Source of the DNA: Pseudomonas sp. P5_109
GTDB lineage: Bacteria > Pseudomonadota > Gammaproteobacteria > Pseudomonadales > Pseudomonadaceae
DNA length: 64,000 nucleotides
Direction: 5' to 3'
Assembly: GCF_034009455.1 (NCBI RefSeq)
Contig: NZ_CP125380.1
Location: 6,367,001-6,431,000, forward strand
This document shows, piece by piece, positions 45,637-54,418 of this stretch (position 1 is its first letter; each line of letters begins with the position of its first letter). Below the pieces are notes generated by a model, which saw nothing but the letters and a program-made list of their open reading frames with translations, was not told the DNA's origin and did no database searches. The translations under genes and the position numbers were made by a program.

Positions 45637-47622
45637 ATGTCCACGTCATCCGACTACAACAATTCGAAAAAGACAGCGGTAATGGTTATGAGTAAAGCGG
45701 ACGCCTTCACACAGGCAGGGAAAACCGCGGTGTTGCAGAACATCCAGGGCACGTTGCAATTCCTCCAGCGCTTCCCGCCCTTCAATCAGATGGAACACGC
45801 TCACCTGGCGTATCTGGTCGAGCAATGCCAACTGCGTTTTTACGCTCCCGGCGAGAGCATCATCAAACCCACCGACGGCCCGGTCGAGCACTTCTATATC
45901 GTCAAACAAGGCCGGGTCGTGGGCGAGCGTCCGCATACGGCCAAAGGCGGCACCGAAACAGTCTTCGAGATCACCACCGGCGAGTGCTTCCCTCTCGCGG
46001 CGTTGCTGGGTGAGCGGGCGACCCGCACCGAGCACCTCGCAGGCGAAGACACCTTCTGCCTGCAACTGAACAAGCCGGCGTTCATCCGCCTGTTTTCGCT
46101 ATCGGACACCTTCCGCAACTTCGCTTTGCGCTGCGTTAGCAGTCTGCTGGATCAGGTCAACCAGCAAGTGCAGCAAAAAGCCGTGGAAACCCTTGGCACC
46201 CAGTATTCGCTCAATACCCGGCTGGGTGAATTGGCCATGCGCCACCCGGTAACGTGCGGACCGCTGACGCCGTTGCGCGAAGCCGTGACGTTGATGCACG
46301 AACAACAGGTCGGCAGCATCGTGGTAGTTGACGAACTCAAGGCGCCACTGGGGATTTTCACCCTGCGCGACCTGCGTCAGACCGTGGCCAACGGCAGCAG
46401 TGATTTCAACGAAGCCATCGATGGGCACATGACCCGGGCACCGTTTTTCCTGTCGCCGGATCACAGTGCCTTCGACGCGGCGATTGCCATGACCGAGCGG
46501 CACATCGCCCATGTCTGCCTGGTCAAGGACCAACGTTTGTGCGGCGTGGTCTCCGAGCGCGATCTGTTTTCCCTGCAGCGGATCGACCTGGTGCACCTGG
46601 CGCGCACTATCCGCAACGCACAGAAGGTGGAAAACCTGGTGGCGCTGCGCGGCGAAATCGGTCAACTGGTCGAACGCATGCTGGCCCACGGCGCATCTTC
46701 GACGCAGATCACCCACATCATCACCCTGCTAAACGACCACACCGTGTGCCGGGTGATCGAACTGACCCTCGCCGAAAGAGGCGACCCCGGCGTGCCGTTC
46801 AGTTGGCTGTGTTTCGGCAGTGAAGGCCGTCGCGAGCAGACCCTGCACACCGATCAGGACAACGGCATTCTGTTCGAAGCCAGGGATGCAGCCCATGCCG
46901 CCGAGATTCGCGGCAGGTTGTTGCCCATCGCCCAGCAGATCAACCAGAGCCTGGCACTGTGTGGCTTCACCTTGTGCAAAGGCAATATCATGGCCGGCAA
47001 CCCCGAGCTGTGTCTGTCCCGGGCCGAATGGGCGCGACGCTTTGCGGCGTTTATCCGCGAGGCAACCCCGGAGAACCTTCTGGGTTCAAGCATCTATTTC
47101 GATTTGCGCGTGGTCTGGGGCAGCGAGCAAGGCTGCGAACAGTTGCGTCGGGGCATTCTCGATCAGGTCGGCGACAATCGTTTGTTCCAGCGCATGATGG
47201 CCGAGAATGCGCTGCGCAATCGCCCCCCCGTAGGACGTTTCCGCGAGTTCGTGCTGGCGCGCAAAAATGGCGAAAAGGCCACTCTGGACTTGAAAATCCA
47301 AGGCCTGGCACCGTTCGTCGACGGCGCCAGGTTGCTGGCCCTGGCCCACGGTATCGAAGCGAACAACACCCTGGAGCGTTTTCGCCAGCTGGTCATCAAA
47401 GAGGTCATCGAGCCCTTGGACGGCGCCGCGTACGAAGAGGCCTATCACTTCATCCAGCAAACCCGCATGCAGCAACATCAACTACAGACCCGGGAGAATT
47501 TTCCTTACTCAAACCGGGTCGACCCCGACAGCCTCAATCATCTGGACCGGCGCATCCTGCGTGAATCCCTGCGCCAGGCACAACGCCTGCAAAGCAGCCT
47601 GGCTTTGCGGTATCAGCTATGA
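45637..47622 (+). CDS. cNMP-binding/CBS/DUF294 nucleotidyltransferase-like protein
   Basis: A 661-residue multi-domain protein. Domains in order: cyclic-nucleotide-binding-like (~residues 35-150), two CBS domains (~190-305; MRHPVTCGPLTPLREAVTLM and MTRAPFFLSPDHSAFDAAI), and a DUF294 nucleotidyltransferase with the GSEGRREQTLHTDQDNGILF motif (~394-413) followed by its C-terminal helical domain. This layout resembles GlnD-type signalling proteins, but the modified target is unknown. Start choice is unsure: ATG at 45637, or internal ATGs at 45682 and 45688. The stop overlaps the exonuclease start by four bases. Confidence 0.88.
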   Translation: MSTSSDYNNSKKTAVMVMSKADAFTQAGKTAVLQNIQGTLQFLQRFPPFNQMEHAHLAYLVEQCQLRFYAPGESIIKPTDGPVEHFYIVKQGRVVGERPHTAKGGTETVFEITTGECFPLAALLGERATRTEHLAGEDTFCLQLNKPAFIRLFSLSDTFRNFALRCVSSLLDQVNQQVQQKAVETLGTQYSLNTRLGELAMRHPVTCGPLTPLREAVTLMHEQQVGSIVVVDELKAPLGIFTLRDLRQTVANGSSDFNEAIDGHMTRAPFFLSPDHSAFDAAIAMTERHIAHVCLVKDQRLCGVVSERDLFSLQRIDLVHLARTIRNAQKVENLVALRGEIGQLVERMLAHGASSTQITHIITLLNDHTVCRVIELTLAERGDPGVPFSWLCFGSEGRREQTLHTDQDNGILFEARDAAHAAEIRGRLLPIAQQINQSLALCGFTLCKGNIMAGNPELCLSRAEWARRFAAFIREATPENLLGSSIYFDLRVVWGSEQGCEQLRRGILDQVGDNRLFQRMMAENALRNRPPVGRFREFVLARKNGEKATLDLKIQGLAPFVDGARLLALAHGIEANNTLERFRQLVIKEVIEPLDGAAYEEAYHFIQQTRMQQHQLQTRENFPYSNRVDPDSLNHLDRRILRESLRQAQRLQSSLALRYQL

Positions 47623-48326
47623 GCCTGTTTTCATGGTTGCGCCCGCCGGGCCCCACCCTGCCCGCCCACCTGCAACATCGCCTGGAACGCTTGCCCACCG
47701 TCGCCGCCCTGAGCGAATGCAGCCTGCGCGAGCAGCGCTGGGTGGTACTCGATCTGGAAACCACCGGGTTGAACCTGAACAAGGATCACGTGCTGTCCAT
47801 CGGCGCGGTGGTGATCGAGGACGGGGCCATCGACTTTCGCCAGCAGTTCGAACGCACCCTGCAATATTCGCAGGTAAAACTCGGCCCCAGTGTGCTGATC
47901 CACGGTATTGGCCCCAGCGCCATTGCGGCGGGCTGCGATCCGGCAGAAGCGCTGCTCGACCTGATGGAGTTCATTGGCGACAGTCCGGTGCTGGCCTTCC
48001 ACGCGCCGTTTGACCAGCACATGCTCGGCCGTGCGCTGAAAGATCATCTGGGGTGCAAGTTGCAGCATCCGTTTCTGGATGTGGCGGACATTGCACCGTT
48101 GCTGTGTCCGCAGGCGCACATTCGCGAGGCCGGGCTGGACGACTGGATCGATTGGTTCAAGCTCGAAGTCTTCGAACGCCACCACGCCAGCGCCGACGCC
48201 CTGGCGACCGCTGAACTGGCGTTGATCCTGTTCAGCCGCGCGCGGCAACAGCAGATTCATAGCCCGTTGAATTTGCAGCAGCGCCTGAGTCAGTGGAAGC
48301 GGAGGCAGCAGGCGCCCTCCTTCTGA
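47619..48326 (+). CDS. DEDDh 3'-5' exonuclease (DNA polymerase III epsilon-like)
   Basis: A 235-residue exonuclease. The DEDDh residues are visible: Asp and Glu in VVLDLETTGLNL (~47-49), Asp in AFHAPFDQHMLG (~127), and the final H-x4-D in HHASADALATAE (~187-192). It begins with ATGA overlap on the DUF294 gene, so both are translated together. The pair is found together in other pseudomonads, near acetate-uptake genes as I recall, with no proven role. Confidence 0.88.
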   Translation: MSLFSWLRPPGPTLPAHLQHRLERLPTVAALSECSLREQRWVVLDLETTGLNLNKDHVLSIGAVVIEDGAIDFRQQFERTLQYSQVKLGPSVLIHGIGPSAIAAGCDPAEALLDLMEFIGDSPVLAFHAPFDQHMLGRALKDHLGCKLQHPFLDVADIAPLLCPQAHIREAGLDDWIDWFKLEVFERHHASADALATAELALILFSRARQQQIHSPLNLQQRLSQWKRRQQAPSF

Positions 48327-48341
48327 CCTATACGCACACCC

Positions 48342-48444
48342 CCTGTAGGAGCGAGCCTGCTCGCGATGAACTCCAGGACACCGCTGGGTGTCAGGCAGCC
48401 AACGTTATCGTTGACGTCCATCGCGAGCAGGCTCGCTCCTACAG
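48342..48444. repeat. REPIN (TGTAGGAGCGAGCCTGC type)
   Basis: Inverted pair TGTAGGAGCGAGCCTGCTCGCGA ... TCGCGAGCAGGCTCGCTCCTACA after the exonuclease gene; the core ATCGTTGACGTCCATCG is shared with the 39-kb copy. Confidence 0.9.
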
Positions 48445-48510
48445 GGGCCGTCACCAACTTCCCACCCGACCAACGCCAATTGCTTCCCCCCCTCGCCTCT
48501 GCCACAATCG

Positions 48511-48529
48511 CGAACAATTCTCGTTAGTT
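48511..48529 (+). promoter_or_regulatory. Candidate Fur box upstream of FecI-type sigma gene
   Basis: GCGAACAATTCTCGTTAGT matches the 19-base Fur consensus at about 10 positions and has the shape common upstream of Pseudomonas fecI-like genes. It lies 26 bases before the sigma start. Iron repression is the expected control. Confidence 0.45.
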
Positions 48530-48554
48530 AACACTTCCCAAGCGGTGATGTTGC

Positions 48555-49073
48555 GTGTCGTCAGTCCCAAGCCCTCAAAGTGAGCTCGTCGGTGCGTTAT
48601 ATCGCGACCATCGCGGTTGGCTATTGGCCTGGCTTCGACGCAACGTCGCCTGCCCGCAGCGGGCCGAAGACCTGAGCCAGGACACGTTCGTGCGCTTGCT
48701 GGGCCGCGAGGAACTGAAGGAACCACGCGAACCGCGGGCGTTTCTGGTGGCAATCGCCAAGGGCCTGCTGTTCGATTATTTCCGTCGCGCCGCGCTGGAA
48801 CAGGCCTACCTCACCGAGCTGATGCTGATTCCCGAAGTCGAACAACCGTCGGCGGAAGAACAGCAAATGATCCTCGAAGACCTGAAAAACATTGACCGTT
48901 TGCTCGGCAAGCTTTCCAGCAAGGCCCGGGCGGCGTTCCTCTATAACCGCCTCGACGGCCTCGGCCATGCAGAAATCGCCGAGCGCCTCGGCGTGTCGGT
49001 GCCGCGGGTGCGTCAGTACCTGGCCCAAGGCATTCGCCAGTGCTACATCGCGCTGTATGGTGAGCCGACATGA
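48555..49073 (+). CDS. FecI-type ECF sigma factor
   Basis: A 172-residue extracytoplasmic-function sigma factor. Region 2 (LYRDHRGWLLAWLRRNVACP, AEDLSQDTFVRLL) and region 4 (LSSKARAAFLYNRLDGLGHA, EIAERLGVSVPRVRQYL) are clear. The start is a GTG at 48555 with only a weak ribosome site. It overlaps fecR by four bases and, with the TonB receptor carrying an STN domain, forms a cell-surface-signalling set that activates the receptor gene when the siderophore is present. Confidence 0.93.
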   Translation: MSSVPSPQSELVGALYRDHRGWLLAWLRRNVACPQRAEDLSQDTFVRLLGREELKEPREPRAFLVAIAKGLLFDYFRRAALEQAYLTELMLIPEVEQPSAEEQQMILEDLKNIDRLLGKLSSKARAAFLYNRLDGLGHAEIAERLGVSVPRVRQYLAQGIRQCYIALYGEPT

Positions 49074-50044
49074 ATCCGCTCAGTTCCAAACCGGTATCGG
49101 CCAACGTGCTGGACGCGGCGATTGCCTGGCAGTTGTCCATGGATGGCGCCAACCCGGTTGAGCGCGAAGAGTTCGCCAAGTGGCATGCTGCCCACGAAGA
49201 GCACGCCCGCGCCTGGCGCCAGCTGGGCATGCTCGACCAGCGCTTCAGCGTAGCCAGCGGCCCGGCCCGCACAGCCCTGCTGCAATCGCGCGAAGGCATT
49301 CGCCGACGGGTGCGTAAGCTCGGCAATGGCGTGGCGAGTGTGGTGGCAGTTATCGGCCTGGCGCTATTTGCCGGACCACGTTACCTGCCGATCGAATACT
49401 GGCTGGCCGACCAGCGCACCGCCGTTGGCGAGCAACGCACTTTGCGCCTCACCGATGGCACGTTGATCAATCTCAACACTCACAGCGCCCTGGATATTCG
49501 CTTCGATGAGAAGCAGCGGCGCATCGTGCTGCAAGAAGGCGAAATCCTGGTTGAAACCGGCCATGGTGATCCCCGGCCATTCATCGTCGAAACCCGTGAA
49601 GGCAGCATGCGCGCCCTGGGTACGCGGTTTCTGGTCAAGCGCGAAGACGAAGGCACGCGCCTGAGCGTGTTGCAGTCGGCGGTGGCGGTTCACCCCGAGT
49701 CCAACCCGGATGAACAGATCTTGCGCGAAGGCCAACAGGTGTTGATCCGCAATAACGGCCTGGGTCCGGTTCTGGCCGTCAACCTCGGCGCGGATGCCTG
49801 GACCCGCGGCATGCTGGTGGTGGATAACACGCGACTGGAAGACCTGGTGCATGAAATCGGTCGCTATCGAAGCGGTTACGTCGGCGTTGCGCCGGAAGTG
49901 GCCGACCTGCGCATCACTGGCAGCTTCCCACTGCGCGACACCGACCTGGCGCTCAATGCCCTGCTACCGACCCTGCCGGTGCAGATCGAACAGCACACGC
50001 AATGGTGGGTGAAGGTCGTGGCCAAGGCCGATACCAAGCCCTGA
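49070..50044 (+). CDS. FecR-type sigma regulator
   Basis: A 324-residue inner-membrane anti-sigma/sigma-activator. The N-terminal DUF4880 region has the typical AIAWQLSMDGANPVEREEFAK and HEEHARAWRQLG pattern. One membrane helix lies near residues 86-105. The periplasmic FecR domain follows (LTDGTLINLNTHSALDIRFD, then FIVETREGSMRALGTRF). ATG overlaps the sigma stop (ATGA). It passes the signal from the receptor STN domain to the sigma factor. Confidence 0.94.
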   Translation: MNPLSSKPVSANVLDAAIAWQLSMDGANPVEREEFAKWHAAHEEHARAWRQLGMLDQRFSVASGPARTALLQSREGIRRRVRKLGNGVASVVAVIGLALFAGPRYLPIEYWLADQRTAVGEQRTLRLTDGTLINLNTHSALDIRFDEKQRRIVLQEGEILVETGHGDPRPFIVETREGSMRALGTRFLVKREDEGTRLSVLQSAVAVHPESNPDEQILREGQQVLIRNNGLGPVLAVNLGADAWTRGMLVVDNTRLEDLVHEIGRYRSGYVGVAPEVADLRITGSFPLRDTDLALNALLPTLPVQIEQHTQWWVKVVAKADTKP

Positions 50045-50060
50045 ATCCCCACACAGAACC

Positions 50061-50182
50061 CTGTGGCGAGGGGGCTTGCCCCCGTTGGGTCGCGAAGCGG
50101 CCCTCTGGGTTTTCCTGACCGACTGCGTTCGCTGACTTTACGACTGCTTCGCAGCCGGACGGGGGCAAGCCCCCTCGCCACA
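50061..50182. repeat. REP-like inverted repeat (GTGGCGAGGGGGCTTGCCCCC type)
   Basis: Outer arms TGTGGCGAGGGGGCTTGCCCC ... GGGGCAAGCCCCCTCGCCACA around a 78-base core that contains CGAAGCGGCC ... GCTTCGCAG. A fourth repeat family in the window, between fecR and the receptor gene. Confidence 0.85.
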
Positions 50183-50316
50183 AAAGCGCATCCCGAAAGT
50201 AGTTTGGCCGCAATTGAATAACTGAATCGAAATTATTTTCATCCAGCCCTATCACTTTTTGATTTTCGTTCGGCACACAGGCAATTGAGAAATATTTACA
50301 TTCAGGAGCCGCTGTC

Positions 50317-52752
50317 ATGTCCCGTTCGCTAGACACCTTGTTGCGCCCCAGTTTGCTGGCGGTCGCCATTGCCCTTTGCACCCCTTTGGCCAGCAGCCAA
50401 CTGTTCGCCGCTGAACAGGCATCCAGCGTCCGCGCCTACAACCTGCCAGCCGCACCGTTGGCCAGCACCCTGAACCAGATCGCCAGCCAGGCCGGCCTGG
50501 CCTTGTCGTTGAACCCATCCCTGGCGGCGGGCAAAACCTCGGCGCCAGTCAACGGTCAGTTCGACGCAACCGGCGCCCTGCGCGAAGCCCTGCGTGGCAC
50601 CGGGTTGCAACTGGAGCAAAGCAGTGCAGGCACCTACAGCCTGGTGGCCGTGCCCGAGGGCGTGATGGCCCTGCCAGCGACCAGCGTGATCGGCGTGGAA
50701 GATGCTGAAAGCGCCTGGGGCCCGGTACAAGGCTACGTCGCCAAGCGCACTGCCGCCGGCACCAAGACCGATACCGCGCTGGTCGAAGCACCGCGCTCGA
50801 TTTCGGTCGTCACTCGTGAGCAGATGGACGACCGCAACGCACATACCCTCGATGACGCCGTGCGCTACTTGCCGGGCATTACCGCCAGCAGCTACGGCAG
50901 CGACACCCGCGCCGACTGGCTGCGCGTGCGTGGTTTCGAACCGACTCAATTCCTCGACGGCCTGCCACTGCCAAAAGGCGTGTACGCCAACCCGAAACAG
51001 GAGACCTGGAACCTCGACCGCCTGGCGTTGCTGCGCGGCCCGGCCTCCTCTGTGTACGGCCAGACCCCGCCAGGCGGCCTGCTGGACATGGTCAGTAGGC
51101 GCCCGAGCGCCGAAGCCAGCAGTGAGGTCCAACTGCAATACGGCAGCGACAATCATCGCCAGATCAACTTCGCCAGCACCGGCAAAATCGACGACGAAGG
51201 CCGGTTTCTCTATGGCGTGAGTGGCGTCGTGCGTGACGGTGGCACCCAGATCGACCACATCGATGACAAGCGCTACAACATTGCACCAAGCCTGACCTGG
51301 AACATCGACGACGACACCAGACTCACCCTGCTGACGCAATTCACCCGTGACGATACCGGCGTTACCAGCCAGTTCTATCCGATTCAGGGCACCAAGATCG
51401 ACATGCCGTTCGGCAAGATCTCGCACCACAAGAACCTGGGTGATCCGGACTACGACTTCTACGACCGCACCTACTACGCACTGGGCTATGCCTTCGAACA
51501 TCGCCTGAACGATGTATGGCAGTTCCGCCAGAACCTGCGCTACACCAAGTCGGACCTGTCGTTCCAGACGGTTACCGTCAACAGCTACTTTCCTTCTATC
51601 GGATTTGTCGTAGACGACGAAGGCAACACCGGGCGCGGCACGACCAATGTCGATGAGGACATCAGCCAGTTCGCCGTGGACAACAACTTCCAGGGCGACT
51701 TCGCCACCGGCGACATCCAACACACACTGTTGATCGGCCTGGACCACCAGCGCAGCAACACCAACTACACCTCGATCTTCGGTGGCGCACCGGCCATCAA
51801 CGTCAACAACCCGGTCTATGGCTTGCCGATCACTCGGCCACCACGCTCCTCGGCGTTTTATGACTATGACCAGAAGACCCACCAGACCGGCCTGTACGTC
51901 CAGGACCAAATGGCCCTCGACCAATGGCGCCTGACACTCGGCGGTCGTGAAGACTGGGTCCATACAGGCACCAAATTCTTCAACAAGGGTGATGCCACCA
52001 ACACCGAGCGCGACAAGAACTTCAGCGGCAACGCAGCGATCAGCTATGTGTTCGACTCGGGCTTCGTGCCTTACCTGTCCTACGCCGAATCGTTCCAGCC
52101 GGCCAGCAATGCTGTCGCCTCGCCGACCGATTCGTTCAAACCGACCGAGGGCAAGCAATGGGAACTGGGGATCAAGTACCAGCCACCGGGCAGCAACACC
52201 CTGCTGACGGCGGCCGTGTATGACCTGACCCAGAAAAACGTTTCCGTCACCAACAACGTGGGCAACGTGACGGTCACCAGCCAGACCGGCGAAGTGAAAG
52301 TCAAAGGCCTGGAGCTGGAAGCCGTTTCCGACGTGACCGAAAACCTCAAGGTCACCGCGGCCTACACCTTGGCCAAATCCGAAGTGCAAGACGGCGCGTT
52401 CAAGGGCAATCGCCTGCAACTGATGCCTAACCAGCAAGCATCGGTGTGGGGTGACTACACCTGGCACAACGGCGTGCTCGACGGCTTCGGCATCGGCGCC
52501 GGCGCGCGCTACACCGGCAACACCTACGGCGATGAGGCCAACACCTGGCTGGGCAAGGCTGGCGCCTACACGGTTTTCGACGCCGCGGTACACTACGACC
52601 TCGGTCGCCTGGATAACAGCCTCAAAGGCGCTTCGCTGGCCGTTAACGCGACCAACCTGTTCGACAAGGACTACATCTCGACTTGCGACAGCTTCTACTG
52701 CTACTACGGCGACCAGCGCAGTGTTGTCGCCAGTGCAACCTACAAGTGGTAA
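50317..52752 (+). CDS. TonB-dependent siderophore receptor with STN signalling domain
   Basis: An 811-residue outer-membrane receptor. A signal peptide (~1-31, ending LFAAEQ) precedes the STN domain (~40-115, AYNLPAAPLASTLNQIASQA). Next come the TonB box/plug region (APRSISVVTREQMDDRNAHT, YLPGITASSYG, RGFEPTQFLDGLPLP) and a 22-strand barrel ending in an aromatic residue (TYKW). The STN domain and the fecIR pair upstream mark it as a signalling receptor. The siderophore is unknown; the sequence is of the FhuA/FpvA ferric-siderophore class. A TTCG-loop hairpin terminator follows. Confidence 0.94.
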   Translation: MSRSLDTLLRPSLLAVAIALCTPLASSQLFAAEQASSVRAYNLPAAPLASTLNQIASQAGLALSLNPSLAAGKTSAPVNGQFDATGALREALRGTGLQLEQSSAGTYSLVAVPEGVMALPATSVIGVEDAESAWGPVQGYVAKRTAAGTKTDTALVEAPRSISVVTREQMDDRNAHTLDDAVRYLPGITASSYGSDTRADWLRVRGFEPTQFLDGLPLPKGVYANPKQETWNLDRLALLRGPASSVYGQTPPGGLLDMVSRRPSAEASSEVQLQYGSDNHRQINFASTGKIDDEGRFLYGVSGVVRDGGTQIDHIDDKRYNIAPSLTWNIDDDTRLTLLTQFTRDDTGVTSQFYPIQGTKIDMPFGKISHHKNLGDPDYDFYDRTYYALGYAFEHRLNDVWQFRQNLRYTKSDLSFQTVTVNSYFPSIGFVVDDEGNTGRGTTNVDEDISQFAVDNNFQGDFATGDIQHTLLIGLDHQRSNTNYTSIFGGAPAINVNNPVYGLPITRPPRSSAFYDYDQKTHQTGLYVQDQMALDQWRLTLGGREDWVHTGTKFFNKGDATNTERDKNFSGNAAISYVFDSGFVPYLSYAESFQPASNAVASPTDSFKPTEGKQWELGIKYQPPGSNTLLTAAVYDLTQKNVSVTNNVGNVTVTSQTGEVKVKGLELEAVSDVTENLKVTAAYTLAKSEVQDGAFKGNRLQLMPNQQASVWGDYTWHNGVLDGFGIGAGARYTGNTYGDEANTWLGKAGAYTVFDAAVHYDLGRLDNSLKGASLAVNATNLFDKDYISTCDSFYCYYGDQRSVVASATYKW

Positions 52753-52779
52753 CGCGTTGAGCTGACACGCCCAATGACC

Positions 52780-52809
52780 AGGCCGTCCTTCGTGGACGGC
52801 CTTGGTTTT
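52780..52809 (+). terminator. Terminator between the receptor and PepSY genes
   Basis: Nine-base stem AGGCCGTCC / GGACGGCCT with TTCGT loop and a TGGTTTTT tail, 28 bases after the receptor stop. The downstream PepSY gene starts 16 bases later, so it needs read-through or its own promoter. Confidence 0.85.
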
Positions 52810-52824
52810 TCTGAAGGCTTTGAA

Positions 52825-53955
52825 ATGAAAAGTAAAACAATCCGCCGCTGGTCCACGATCCACACCTGGACCAGCCTGATTTGTACGGTGTTCCTGTTAC
52901 TGCTGGCACTGACCGGCCTGCCGTTGATCTTTCACCACGAGATCGACCACTTACTGGGCGATGCGCCGCAAGTGAAGGAGATGCCGGCGGACACTCCACG
53001 CCTGAATTTGCAGCAGTTGGTAGAAGCGGCCGAAAAACACCGTCCCGGTGAAGTCATGCAGTACTTCGGCTTCGAAGACGATGAGCCCAATGCCGTGCTG
53101 ACGATCATGGCCGCCACCGCCGGTACCGAGCCGAACTCGTCCCACACCTTCATGCTCGACGCTCGCACCGGCGAAGCACTGGAAACGCCGTCGGCCAACG
53201 GCGGTTTCATGCTGACCATGCTGCGCCTGCACGTGGACATGTTCGCCGGGCTGCCGGGCAAGTTGCTGCTGGCGTTCATGGGGATTCTGTTCGTGGTGGC
53301 GATCGTTTCCGGCACGGTGCTGTACCTGCCGTTCATGCGCCGCTTGAAGTTCGCCACCGTGCGCCAGGACAAATCCACGCGCCTGCGCTGGCTCGACCTG
53401 CATAACCTGATCGGTGTGGTGACCTTGACCTGGGCCCTGGTGGTTGGCGTGACCGGCGTGATCAGTGCCTGCGCCGACCTGATCATTGCCGCCTGGCGCA
53501 ACGACAGCCTGAGCGCCATGGTCGCTCCCTACCGCGACGCGCCGCCGCTGACGCAACTGGCGCCGGCCACCCGTTTGCTCGACATCGCCAAGGATGTCGC
53601 GCCGGGCATGCAGCCGGACTTCATCGCGTTCCCCGGCACGCGGTTTTCCAGCGAGCACCATTACGCGGTGTTCATGAAAGGCAGCACGCACCTGACCTCG
53701 CACCTGTTGACCCCGGTACTGATCGACGCCAGCACCCTGCAAGTCACTGCCGTGGCCGAACGACCGTGGTACATGGACGCCATGGGCATGTCGCAGCCTC
53801 TGCACTTCGGAGACTACGGCGGCATGCCGATGCAAATCCTCTGGGCGACCCTCGATGTGCTGACCATCATCGTGCTCAGCAGCGGGGTGTACCTGTGGGT
53901 AGTGCGGCGCAAGGCTGCGCGGCCAGTGCTGGAAAAAGCGGAGAGCGCGGCATGA
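52825..53955 (+). CDS. PepSY-associated membrane protein
   Basis: A 376-residue inner-membrane protein with four main hydrophobic segments: ~residues 12-34, 145-170, 190-215 and 335-358. PepSY_TM family features include the N-terminal KTIRRWSTIHTWTSLICTVF and the LRWLDLHNLIGVV helix, with histidines suited to heme or metal binding. Relatives near siderophore receptors are thought to reduce or release iron in the periplasm. The start at 52825 follows GAAGG; the longer frame from 52774 begins inside the terminator hairpin and is rejected. It overlaps the next gene by four bases. Confidence 0.88.
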   Translation: MKSKTIRRWSTIHTWTSLICTVFLLLLALTGLPLIFHHEIDHLLGDAPQVKEMPADTPRLNLQQLVEAAEKHRPGEVMQYFGFEDDEPNAVLTIMAATAGTEPNSSHTFMLDARTGEALETPSANGGFMLTMLRLHVDMFAGLPGKLLLAFMGILFVVAIVSGTVLYLPFMRRLKFATVRQDKSTRLRWLDLHNLIGVVTLTWALVVGVTGVISACADLIIAAWRNDSLSAMVAPYRDAPPLTQLAPATRLLDIAKDVAPGMQPDFIAFPGTRFSSEHHYAVFMKGSTHLTSHLLTPVLIDASTLQVTAVAERPWYMDAMGMSQPLHFGDYGGMPMQILWATLDVLTIIVLSSGVYLWVVRRKAARPVLEKAESAA

Positions 53956-54131
53956 AGCCCCGGCAGTCGAACTTCTGGAAAGTCTTTGCCATTCCAACCG
54001 GAATCGCGCTGCTCAGCGCGGCAGGGTTGTTCGCCGCGTTGCTCGGGGATGGGGTGTGGGATTCGCTGAGCTGGGTGGGCTTGGGGATCCCCGCCATTCT
54101 AGGGCTGCGCGGTCTCTTGCAACGCCGCTGA
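53952..54131 (+). CDS. 59-residue membrane protein in iron-uptake operon
   Basis: A 59-residue protein (MKPRQSNFWKVFAIPTGIAL to GLRGLLQRR) with one or two membrane helices (~11-31 and ~40-54). ATG overlaps the stop of the PepSY gene (ATGA), a strong sign that it is translated. No named family recognised. Small proteins like this often follow PepSY genes in pseudomonads; it may stabilise or regulate that protein. Confidence 0.8.
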   Translation: MKPRQSNFWKVFAIPTGIALLSAAGLFAALLGDGVWDSLSWVGLGIPAILGLRGLLQRR

Positions 54132-54135
54132 CCCC

Positions 54136-54227
54136 TTGTGGGGGCGGGTTTGCTCGCGAATGCGGTGTGTCTACCAACATCAATGGCGACTGACACACCG
54201 CTTTCGCGAGCAAGCCCGCTCCCACAG
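54136..54227. repeat. REPIN (GTGGGGGCGGGTTTG variant)
   Basis: Left arm GTGGGGGCGGGTTTGCTCGCGA (mutated), right arm TCGCGAGCAAGCCCGCTCCCAC, with inner GCGGTGTGTC ... GACACACCGC. Confidence 0.85.
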
Positions 54228-54317
54228 GTCCCGTGACAAGTCTCAAGTATTCGCCAGTCATACGATGACAACACTCCCCACCCGTCGCCTCTCCCTGCAA
54301 ATCCTCTGACATATCTG

Positions 54318-54366
54318 TTGACAGTTTTACCCTTGCGCTTCTATAAAGACGCATGTTGTACGACAA
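54318..54366 (+). promoter_or_regulatory. Strong promoter and GntR-type operator before the MFS gene
   Basis: TTGACA (54318-54323), 18 bases, TATAAA (54342-54347). The imperfect palindrome TTGTACGACAA (54356-54366) sits at the expected transcription start and resembles operators of FadR-type GntR repressors of sugar-acid genes. No GntR gene lies in the window. Confidence 0.65.
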
Positions 54367-54418
54367 CCTACAACAAATGCGGCACCAAAAATAAATCCAA
54401 AAAAATGATGGTGAAGTG

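Noticed and set aside
50329..52863. 844-codon minus-strand frame opposite the TonB receptor
   Set aside because: Antisense shadow; the plus strand has a clear signal peptide, STN, plug and barrel.
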